From assembly GCA_000328365.1 (NCBI GenBank), contig KB305378.1, positions 437,824 through 501,823 of the forward strand: a stretch of DNA of 64,000 nucleotides, in the 5' to 3' direction. A program made the translations under genes and the position numbers. The stretch comes from Capitella teleta (taxonomy: Eukaryota; Annelida; Polychaeta; Capitellidae). Shown one piece after another: positions 49,801-61,800 of this stretch; positions within the stretch are counted from its first letter, which is position 1, and every line of letters begins with the position of its first letter. The notes under the pieces were generated by a model. It was not told the origin of the DNA. It worked only from the letters and a program-made list of their open reading frames with translations, and ran no database searches.

Positions 49801-52800
49801 GTACAATAATCGGAGAAAACTCCGGAGTTTATATTGGAGGGATTCCTGATGACTACATTTTACAACGTGAAGAATCGGATTCAAGAGCTCAGGTAATTAT
49901 AGCATAGATATAACATAGCTTAATGGTATCATAAATTCTCGTTTTATTTAGGTTACTGATCGGAATTTCATGGGCTGCATAAAAGATGTGAAAATCCTAA
50001 TCCAAGAAACACCAGAGGAGATATGGGTGCCCCTGGACTGGAACATGAATACCGAGGCTTTCGGCATGGCAAATCTTGGTTCAGGCTGCCCCGTAGATCT
50101 GGAACGGGCTTACCACTTTCTAGGAACTGGTACGTATGGGTATCATATTAAGAAATATAGTGTGCAATTGTTCCACAGGATATGCAACTTATCCTCCAAA
50201 CTATTTCACTGGCACAAATACGAATATGGCACATATTTTTGACATGCGAACTGAGTATAAATCTGGTCTGCTCTTCTTTGCCTACGGGGCACCAAAGACG
50301 TATTACCTTGTGCAAATGGTCGGAGGTGGTCTTTACTGGGAAATAAGCTCCCCATCGTACAGAACAACAGTCATGTTGAGCAACATAACCAACATTTGCG
50401 ATGGACAGTGGCATACACTGAGGTTGGACAAGATTGGCGGAAAACTGAATGTGAACGTGAGTATTGTGGACATAATGCTTGTCATTTCTTCATATTATTC
50501 AAATATTTCAAATATTAACCTGCCTTGAGACATATTAGATAATTCGAAACAGGTTTTGGTTCCACGATACTCTTCAATTAGTCTCTGTCAAATGACACTA
50601 TGCAAGAATTTCTTGTGTGGCTGTGATGCTTCCATATACATTTTGGGATTGTCTTAGCCTAATTTGTAACTCCCCAGATAAACCAAAGAACATGATCGGA
50701 TTATCAAACATACGTCTATACATGTTTTAGTTGTAAATACTAGTAATACGTGTAGCCATTTACCGTACATTATTTCTTTCCTTTATTTTATTATTATTAT
50801 TATTTTTTGAACTTCTGTCAATGAAATTATACAAGAAAAATATTCTGGGACAACTGTATAATCATTGACAGGGTTCCGGGTCAGGGTTAGGGTTAAGCAT
50901 TGTTGTCGTCACGACACAAATCTTAAACCTAATCCCACGTCACATATTTGCTCCAATACCTATCTTGATATAACGTATACACTGTAATGACGGACCTCTT
51001 GAAAGTTGAAACCGAGCGTGTATAGATGTTAAAGGTGGCTGACGATCCTTTTGGGAAAATGTTGCCTCATGCAATGAATGCTTTGGGCAAAATTTTGGCG
51101 ACGGTCCCTCATTTTGATTGCTGCTCTTCTTGTTTATTCTAGGCAAGCGATGTTAATGTAAGTCCACCCATCAATATATGCATCAATTGCTTGTGTGGCT
51201 GCTTCATCTATGTGGTATTTGGCAGCACAATGCACGAAATGAAAATTTATAATGATACGAATCACTCTCCATGTTTTATGAGAAATTGCCCAATTGCGGC
51301 TGAAAATTTTGACACATTTTTACGGGATGGCTTAGGAATTGAAACGAGAGGGGAGAAGAACTTTGTCGTCACTGGGGATGTTCTTGATATTTGTTAGGCG
51401 TTCAAAAATTCAAATTGCACGAATAATCTTTCACTATTAATTCTCCTTTGTGCACACTGGGACGCTTCCTGTAGCCTCTAGTTATAGGCTGTAGCTTTGT
51501 CTTTAGTTATATCGGCTACTTACACTTTGCCTGCTTATTGGCATATTCCATGACGCTGTAGTGCGTTGTTGCTGCACAGTATCGATTCGCGTCACATTTA
51601 CCATTTATCTCATGCTTTTCACAAATTCGGCTTCCTGAAACTTATACAAAACAAATGCGCCTTTATGTTATACAAACTTTCAACTAATACAATCACCCAT
51701 ACATGCATATGTTTCAGTTGGATTATGCTTCAAATGAATTTAATGGAGATGCTGGCACACGCTTGGAATTCTATTTGACGTCAGACCTATACATTGGAGG
51801 TATCCCGACAGACGATGAAGAGGTGATGACCTATATAAGAGAAAACAGGTTGTCACACATTGAACCTAGTAAGTACGATTTGCCAGCGCTCTGCCCCGAA
51901 AACCTAATTAAAGTCAATTTAATAGAAGTAACCATAGTAACCCTTAATTCATGCGAATATGATGTTACTCTCCTTTTTTCAAGGCTTTGGAGGATGTTTG
52001 AAATCATTGATTTTTTCACGCAAAACCTATAATTTGGCAAAGAACTACAAAAAACTAGTGAACGTCAATATGGATGGATGTCCGACTTCCACTTCTATGA
52101 AAACGTGTGTTGAGAAAAAATCCAGTATTGTGTATGAGGGAACCTCGTTTACAACTGCTGACCATCACTTGGAGAGCTTCACAGGTAAACAATCCCATGG
52201 TAATATGAACATGGTGGTAAGCTCCCTTTGATCTGCAGAATACATGTATAATGTCCAAGCGGTCAACCCAGCTGGGTCAGCAGTTAGTGAATGGTCAATT
52301 GGTCGCACTAAGAGTGGACGTATGTCACTGTACTTATTTTTAATTCCATTTTACTAAATAGTTCTTCACAACACAGCACCTTTTGGGGTTAGCGGTCCAA
52401 CAAGAGTCCAAGTGCTGAGCGGCTACCGAATCAGTGCCCGATGGTCAGAACCAACTGGAAACACTGGCGAGTTGACTGAGTTCATTCTACGAGCAACTGA
52501 CCAGTCCAATAGTTCGGCCTTTGTTGAGGCCATCTTTGAGCCTAATGTGTTCTCTGGCGAAATATCGAATGCCGTACCATTCACGAATTACTCGGTTACA
52601 TTTGTTGCTTGCACTGCTGGCGGATGCACTGAGAGTGAGGAATCTGTCCAGGTCATCACTTTCGAAGAAGGTGAAGACAAAATTTGACATTCACATGATA
52701 TTGCAATGTTCCTTTTTGCCATAGCTCCTGGTGGGGTGAACCCTCCAATTGTGTATGAACGGGGTGGAGAATACATGTTCTTGTACTGGACGCCTCCCAG

Positions 52801-55800
52801 ATACCCGAACGGCGTCCTGACAGGTTATAATCTTTATCTTGAAAGACAGCTAGTGTACAGTGGTGGTGAAATCATGTACAACGCCACAGATCTTAGGGTA
52901 TGTCTGTCCCTGGGTCATTCTGCGATATTCTTAACTTTATATACCAGGTTTACACTGGGTACCGTGTTAACTTGGAGGCTTGTACGCGTGTAGGGTGTGC
53001 ATCCAGTGGGGAAGTTGTGCTTACTACTGCACAACTGCCACCAAGCTTCGTTGAGCCTCCCCGTCTAACTGTTCTTGGTATGTCCATATCGGGCTGGAGA
53101 TTTTACATGTTAATTCCCGCTCTCTGCTGATGTAGGCACCCATAGAATTGAAGTTCAATGGACAAGACCTGAACAACTTAATGGAGATCTCCAACGTTAC
53201 ATGCTCTATGTTTCACTTGGAGAATTCCTGGAGGGTCAAGTCATGTATAATGAAACTGACCAATTTGAGGACTACACCCTGGACGGCCTCATTCCAGGCA
53301 CACAATATTTCATCAGTGTAGTCGTAAGTTTTTTATTTCTGACAGTGGTACAAATCTCTTATGAGGATTGTTTAGGCGTGCACTGGAGGAGGTTGCCGGT
53401 CGAGTGTGTCATCCAATGCTACAACTGAAGAAAGTGCCCCCGAAGGAGTTCTTGAGCCCATTGTGGTATCTCCTAGTCCTTCAGAACTGAATGTAACCTG
53501 GTTGGAACCTATGTTTCCTAATGGTGAGACATGGAAATCAATAACATACCTTAATCAATTGGTGAATTTCAGGGATTATTATTGAGTACCGACTGTATCA
53601 CAATGGCCTGCAAGTTCTCAACTCAAGTTTTATTACTTACAAGTTTATTGATGGTCTCCAGCCCTGGAGCCTGCATAGGTTTCGGGTGTCAGCGTGCACT
53701 GTGAAAGGCTGTGGTTCTAGCAATGAGATTGCAGCTCGCACCCAAGAAGCCCCTCCTATTGGAGAAGTTGGTCTGGAAATAGGTCTAACTAGAGCTCGAT
53801 CTGTAGAAGTTCGCTACACTGGAGTGGAAGTCAACAATGGCATTGTTTTCTACAACATATACTTTGAAGGACCATTCTATGTCGATCCAGGTATACGAGT
53901 TTAAAAATGGTGTTAGAATAGAGAGGCTACATAATGTTTTCCACAGATAACTTTGACTTCAGTGACAATGAAGACAGGCGAAGCATGTATGAATCCAGCG
54001 AGATCCCTCCAGAGAATCCCGAATTTGTTCTGATCAATGGCTTGGTGCCGTTTTCCACCTACAGTATTCAAGTCAATGCGTCTAACACGGCTGGTTATCT
54101 TGTCAGCCACATCGAGGGTGTTGACACTCTCCAAGGAGGTAGGCATGCCATACGATACCTGCAGAATGATTAATTCTTATTATAGAACCCGATGGAGTCA
54201 GATCGCCGATTCTGACGTCGCCAACATCCACTTCCATAAGAGCCGTGTGGCAGACTGTAGCCCGGCCAAACAGTGAATTGGAACCAGCCTATCAACTCCA
54301 ATTCAAGGAACTACCAGAAGATGCGCCGATCCAGAAGTAGGCCATTCAAACTCTCTTGTAATTCCAATAAATAACCTTTCTGTGCAGTATGTTCCCACAA
54401 CCAACCACAAGCATGACGTTCCTGAAGACCGGCTTGCAACCTTACACAGCATATCAATTCAGAGTTGTAGCAGTCAACCCATATGGTCAAGCCTTGTCTA
54501 TGTGGGCTACACTAACCACCAAACAAGATAGTGAGTACATCAGAACAGGCCGTTTGCATTTGACCATCTCCCTTAACAGAACCAGAAGGGCTAGACCCCC
54601 CGATGGCTACCCAAGTTGAGTCAAGTACGCTCACTTTGCGATGGTTTGCTCCGCTGAAACCAAATGGCATAATTACGGCCTACAGAATCTACACTGACAG
54701 TGTCCTAACGTTTGTGGTAAGTCAGCTAACTAGATCGGGACAATTCTCATTGATTGCATATACCTTGGAGCATGAATCTCTAACATTGAAAATATTGGGT
54801 TTTTTTTTTTTTCAAAGGTGGAAGGCAATCTTACGTCGTATATGCTGGACAATCTGGTACCATTCACAACACATACTTTCCATATTGAAGCCTGTACTAT
54901 TGGAGGATGCACGATGAGTTCTAGCTCGGCTGAAGTCACGATGAAAAGTGCAGGTATGGAATACTAGTATAGCAAGACCAACATCATTCAGTTTTCTCTG
55001 ATTCCCTCTTCTGCATATTTAATTACCCAACTATTATTAATCATAATAACTCGATGTATAACCAAACTTCCAGGTGGAAATGGGACTACTTCAGGTAGGA
55101 GTCAAGAGTTACCTGGTCACATCTGAACTTAGCTAGAGGTGGAAGTCTACATTGTATACAAAGAACATGTAGTTGAATTGGTATAATGCCGTGGTTGGTT
55201 CCTATCATTTGGGTCGCAACTTTCTTTCAATACTATTATCGCTTGATTAATCTGTCTGAGTGTTTATTCACTTTACTTTAACTAACCTTATCTGATCTTA
55301 TCCTTTCTGATCAAACAGGACCTGAGGGTATAGCTGCACCTTCACTTACTTCGACATCCCCAACTGCTATTCTCATCACATGGAGAGACCCTCAGTATCC
55401 CAACGGCATGCTCACACAGTTTGGCATACAACGCAAGGAGCCAGATGACGACGATATAGTGCTTGTCCAAGTCTTCCTTCCCTCTGATGCAAAGGAGTAT
55501 TTAGACCAAGCAGCAGCACTGACACCTGCCACCCAATATGAATATCGGATTATGGTCCGTAATGATGCTGGCATTAGTTATGGACCTTGGGCTCGTGTGA
55601 CCACCAGATCATCAAGTGAGTTCGTGCAGAACAAAAAATGTAATAATGCACAAGTATTTCCCGGTAGAAAGTAAATCAGTGATTCTAGTCCTATTTCATC
55701 CGAGGCGTAACCACATTATAATTTTGCTTCCCTTTCGTTTGTAATACTGTATTTCTGAGCGTTTTTTTTTCTTTTTTTTTTTTCTAAATTTCCATTTCGT

Positions 55801-58800
55801 CAGGGCCTGGAGGTGTGCAAGCACCGACTGTGAACGTGCTGACATCGACATCAATGGAGGTGTCTTGGCTGCCACCAATCAGTCCAAATGGACGCTTGGA
55901 TTCATACATCATCAAGCTGCCTACACCGAGAATCGAAGTCACAAATACCTCAGTACTATCAATAATGGTTGCGAATCTAGTGCCATACACTGAATACAGT
56001 GTCACCGTGACGGCTTGCTCTGGTAAGTTCTGCAATATGCTGATGACTCACATGGCACTCACTCTGTCTATATAGATGGTGGCTGCTCAGAGAGTCCTGC
56101 TGTGGTGGTCATCACTAGCCCATCTGTGCCGCAGGGTCAAGCACCGCCAAATCCAACTCCCCATTCACAAACGTTCATCTCTGTTGTATGGGCAGCGCCT
56201 TCGCTTCCAAATGGTCCAAATATCAGATATGAATTGTCGCGTCTGAAGATTAGGCAGCCCTTGGAAGGTTAGTTGGTTTACCTCACCATGCAGTCCCCAG
56301 TGACGTGACTTTTAAAGATTACTGATAGCTCATGATTCTATGACAAAAGCATGATTGGGTTTTATGGCTCCACCTGAGGCGTATTTAGAAAATCACTGAG
56401 AGGGTGGCCAAAAGTTAGTAATCATTACGATCATATCCAATGCATCAATTAGTTATGGGCGCTGCAGCCTCCATATTATACAATGTGCATATTAATGCAT
56501 AATATTATATCCTGTTTGTAGGCCTGCATACCAGTGACTATTACGTACTATAGTAGGTCTATTATAGATCATCCATCAATGTACTGTTGTACTTGTATAC
56601 CGGCACTAGTGTTCATGCATTTATGCTTTCCTTCATATAATACGCATAGCTACTACTAGTATAGTACTGGAATGTGCATTTACAAAATTTAAAAGGTACA
56701 ATTTTTTTCTGCTGAGGCTGAGGGGGTGGCCATCGCCCCTACGCCCTTAGGCTAAATACGCCACTGGGCTCCACGTAACCCATTCGGGTGATACAGCGCC
56801 AGGTCTATGACAAAAAAATTAAAAACCCTTACCTTGCAGATGAACCAGTTGGATTCGGATTATGGACTAGCATATTTGTTGGAACCGACCGTTATTACGA
56901 AGACAAGAGTTTGACTATCTTCACCACATACCAATACCGCATGACTGTGTACAATGACTATGGCCACACCACCAGCCTTCCCTCTGCTGAAGTCACAACT
57001 TTCGGGGGAATACCAACAAAAGCTCCAATCATCACGACTAAGCCACTCAATCATACTTCAATTGAGGTTTCATGGACGACCCCAAGTGTTTATGAACTCA
57101 GAGGGAAGGTCAATGAATTTGTAGTCAATGTTACCAATCCTGCTACAGAAGAAGTCCTTTCATTACCCCAAGCAGAGAACGTCCAGAAAACTGAAGTTCA
57201 CAACCTTCTGCCGAATACTGTTTATGAGGTCATTGTTACTATTGTCACCCACGGAGCCGCCACAATCTCTAGTCAGCCAGATTACATCACAACACAAGAT
57301 GGAGGTAGACAATTGCTATTCCTACTGTTTGTACAAACAATGTAAATCTTCGGAAACTTAATCTGGGTTCATTGCCATTTTTCCACCCGTATTAATGCTC
57401 AAGGCTTCTAAACTGTCATTCACGAATTATTCCAGCTCCAAGTGGCCTTGCCCCTCCATACCTGATAATACTTAATGAGACGGCACTTCGAGTGGCATGG
57501 ACTAAACCAGAGCGTCCCAATGGGCAGATTATCTCGTACATTTTATACAAAGACGGAGCGGCTATTCAACTAAACACAAATATGCCTGGCTCTATTGAGA
57601 TTGGAGACCTGCAGCCATATACAATATATATCTTCCAGGTGAGATTAATTACACTTTTACTTATCTTAAGGTGTACATTGTGCACATTTGGTCTCATTCC
57701 TTCCAGATCGAAGTATGCACTGTTTATGCCTGTCTAAAGAGTGACCCAATAGAAGGCACAACAGCTGAGTCAATCGCTTCCGGCATTATACCACCAACCC
57801 TAGCAGTTGAAAGTTCAGCCGCTTTAACAATCATCTGGTCGCCTCCAAAAAATCCTAATGGAATAATCCTCAGATACGAGCTGCTTCGACGGGATCTCAT
57901 ACCATGCTCTGATGAGTACGCATTAATTGCAAAGTTTATCATTCTGTTTTAATTATTTGCATCCTCAGACTTGATCCTAATGAAGGTTCAGATGGGAAGT
58001 GCCGATATTTTGAATGTGGTATATTGGATAGCTTCTGTGGTGACCAATGTTACTCCGGTCCAAAGGTACAAATACCACAGTCCTTGCGCCCACCAATTAA
58101 TCAAATCGAATTGCAGACTTGTTGTAACGGGGCTCTCTACGATAATAAGAGAGATTACGAATGTTGCGGTACATCTTACATTCCGAAACGAGCCCAAGCG
58201 GATTACATTTGCTGCGGAGGAGTCTTCCATCGACCCCTCTTCGACTACCAATGCTGTGGCCAACGGTATGTAATAATGGTAATCCATATTATTAACGGGA
58301 AATATTTTATAACAGCTACGTGGAAGTGAAGGTTGGGGAAATATGTTGTCCAGATCTTTACGAGGATCGAGTCTCGGTTGGACCAGGTGACAAATGCTGT
58401 GGACCCATTCCATATTCTTTCACTGGAGCCCAAGTGTGTTGTGATGGTTTGTATCATGTCTAGATTGTACATATTGTATTAACATGTCGCTTAACCAGGA
58501 ATCCTAGAAAATGGTTATGAGAAACAGTGCTGTGGAGGGAAGGTTGTCTCAGACACCTTCATGTGCTGTGGAAATTCTACTCTGGGAGCAGTATATCTGC
58601 CACAAACTGGTGCTACATGTTGTGGCACCGAATATGTGGATGCTGATACGTCTGCTTGCTGTGTCGACCAATCAGGGCAGAGCAAAGTAGGTTGTTAAAG
58701 AGAAACTATTTTGGTATCTCAATTTTTCTGGGAAGGCGCATTCATATACTAGTGCCGAAGAAAAAGCTCGAGCAAATGAGAAATGCTGCGGTATTGAACG

Positions 58801-61800
58801 AATTTCTGCTGGCCTGGATTGCTGTAATGGGGTTGGATTCAACTCTGCACTTCAAAGCTGCGCTGACATCTCAGATATGGAATCAGGTAAGTGAATAAAT
58901 TCCCCTTTTCATGTTTACAACATCAATTCGCACAGGATGTGGAATGGGTACTGTCTGCCCGCGCAGTGAGGCAGCCTCAGCATTTTGTGACAGCTGTGAT
59001 TTCAATCAAGCCACTACCAAATGCGGATCATACGTGCAACAAATTACTCTACAGAAATACATCTCTACCGAGCGTTCCAGCGATCTATGCTTGACAGAAC
59101 CAATGAAAGTCTACCAAGGACAATTGACTTCATATACAGACACAGCACTCAGACCGTACACGGAATACCAATATTCCCTAATAGTAGTGAATGGTGCAGG
59201 ATCAGCCAGTAGTGAATACAGCAGCACCAGGACTGCGGAAGCTATTCCCGAAGACCTTGATTCTCTAAAAGCTGAAGTAGAATCAGGACAACTGGATACT
59301 ATATATCTAACATGGGCTCCACCAGAACAGCCTAATGGTAAAGCATTGATCACCGTATCCATAGCCGTTCAGCTTATCTCTGTTTAGGTGTCATCCTCTG
59401 GTATGTTTTGCTTAGAGGGGGAGTGGAAATATTCAGACACCCAAGTCAGCTACAGTATATGGACAACAATGCTATCCAGCCATACCAAACATACAGATAC
59501 AAGTTAAAGGCATGCAATGCGATTGGTTGCGCCGAAAGTCCCCAGGTTTGTTCGGAATAACCTCTCCTAATGAGCCAAAACTGTGTCTTTTAGATTGAAG
59601 TAGCGACTCTTCAATCAAGACCTGAGCAGTTTGCTCCTCCTGCAATCACAGTGGAGTCTTCAACATCTATCACTCTAGTGTGGAATGCTCCAACCAAACC
59701 AAATGGCTACATTGTACAGTACATAATATATGAGGAGGCTGTTGGGCCGTTGACTAATATCTCGGGAAGTGCTCGACAGTACACAACACAAGGTGAGAAA
59801 CAGTTTATCCAATGAGATGATTTGACATTCATTAAATTTTATGAAGGTCTTTTGCCGTACACGCGCTATACATTCTGGATGGCTGCATGCACAAGCATCG
59901 GATGCACCAGTAGTTCTACTGTATCAGCCACAACAGATGCAGATATTCCTACGGGTATGTGATTCAAATTTTAGTTTCTTGTACCATGTGGAGAATTGAT
60001 TTATGAACAGGGTTCCGCCAACCAAACCTGATTGTCATCAGTGCATCTTCCATCCAGCTTTTCTGGCAGCCTCCTCGTGAACCAAATGGTCCTCTTCAAG
60101 GCTACAGAGTCCATAGGTCCACCAATGATGGACCTTTCATGCAGATAGCGATAGTCAGCAGTCTAATCACTGATCTCATTGACAACACCAACCTGGCCAA
60201 CAACCGGTATGCCTACAAAGCAGAAGCCTTCAACCAAGCAGGAAGTGTGATGAGCTCAGTGTTAACTGTCACCATGCCAAGTACAACTCCAATAGGCATT
60301 GCAGCACCAAAGAATATAACAGTTCTCAGTCCATACAGTATATTTGTGGAGTGGGTTGAGCCCTTACAATCAAATGGAGATATTGATTCTTTCCGTGTGA
60401 TTCTCAATGCTGGAAGCAGAGAACAAGAAGAGCGAAGTGTTGGTTTAGTGTTCAGTGCCATAATTGACGGGCTTTTCCCCTATACCGACTACAGTGTGCG
60501 GATCCAGGCTTGCCTCCGTGGTATTCCCACTGGGTGTGGCATAGGTCCCCCAGCTTCAGTTACAACTGATCAGGCTGCCCCAGAAGGTCAGCAGGCACCA
60601 GTTTTGGAGGCACAGGGACCAGCTGTTGTACTGGTGACCTGGGAGCCCCCAGTGTCCCCCAATGGGGTAATCACGCAATATAGGGTACACAGGAGAGCTG
60701 ATGGAACCACTGGGCAGGGAAATGTCATCAATGTGGTTGCTGGAGATATTCTGACAGTCACGAATGCAGCTTCTGAGCTGCTGCCATACACAATCTACGA
60801 ATACATGGTGACTGTTGTGAATGTGGAAGGCTCCAACAGCAGCCCTTGGGCATCTGTGCGCACCCTGGCAGCTCCACCACAGGTCCTTTACCCTCCGTTG
60901 GTTGAAATAATCGGAGCTTATTCCCTATCTCTCTCGTGGGAGGCCCCACTCAGTCCAAATGGTGTCATCTTGAGATATCGAGTAGAATATGAAGCAGTCA
61001 GCAGTGATCCAACTGCAACCAGCAAAATGCACAGTGTCACAGTCCCTGGAGATATTCTGCAAACATCTATCAGTGGATTACGGCCATATACAGCCCACAG
61101 AGTACGAATAGTAGCAGTTAACTCAGCTGGAAGCCTCACAAGTCAATGGAGACAGACTACTACTGACCAGGCAGCCCCTTCAGGTGTGGGTCCTTTCACA
61201 GTAGAGAGGATCACTGATGGTCGCTCTGTCATCTTACGCTGGGCTGAACCATCAGAGTCAAATGGTGTCGTTAATAGCTACCTGGTTTATGAGAAGGGAA
61301 ATGTCAACCCAGTATATCAAGGCATCAGCAAGGAATTTGAGTACCGAAGACTGCAACCCTACACACAATATGTGGTTCAGTTGGAAGCTTGCACAAATGG
61401 TGGCTGCACCAAATCAGCCATGCAATCATTCTACACTGCTGAGGTGGTCCCCCAGGATCAACCAGCTCCGTCGACTGGCCTAGTGAATGCTACTCATGTC
61501 ACACTGTTTTGGAGCAAGCCAATCAATGCCAATGGCCTCATTCTTCGCTATGATGTCATACGAAAAAACGGTGGACGCATAAGCAAAAGAGATGTCTCAA
61601 ATGATGAAAATCAAGTGGTCTATACTACATCTGATACAGATGCTGAGGACTTTACATTCACAGATAAAGGTCTTGAGCCTTACACCCGGTACCAGTATGC
61701 CATAAGGGCCACCAATGCCGTAGGCTCAACACAGAGTCCTTGGCAGACAGTAGAGACTACCCAGGCACCTCCTGCGGGTGTGGCCTCTCCAATTGTGTCC

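Larger units (their letters stand above)
47335..52184 (+). other. USH2A: USH2A LamG pair
   Basis: LamG-1: exon 47335-47466 (FRTNQEDGLLFFAAS, FLYDPQG), one of the alternative exons at 47653-48674, then 49774-49892 (SGVYIGGIPDDY) and 49952-50129 (FMGCIKDVKI). LamG-2: 50179-50456, 51718-51868 (LYIGGIPTDDE) and 51984-52184 (FGGCLKSLIF, then the resumed FN3). Both domains keep the IGG and G-C-[IL]-K marks of LamG folds. Confidence 0.9.
52239..57638 (+). other. USH2A: USH2A second FN3 block
   Basis: Exons 52239-52319, 52377-52670, 52725-52897, 52948-53077, 53136-53323, 53376-53523, 53573-53890, 53947-54138, 54186-54336, 54388-54530, 54580-54716, 54818-54953, 55319-55615, 55804-56022, 56076-56267, 56840-57304, 57436-57638. 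FN3s recur with A/G-P-x-G linkers and P-N-G turns, and the Cys pair ACT-x-GGC seen in usherin. Most exons are half-FN3s joined in phases 1 and 0. Confidence 0.88.

Noticed and set aside
50880-50900. Telomere-like GGGTTAGGGTTA in a USH2A intron
   Set aside because: Only two units; too short to mean anything.
51191-51397. 68-residue ORF in the long LamG-2 intron, considered as an alternative exon
   Set aside because: No LamG similarity and no acceptor/donor pair in the right phase.
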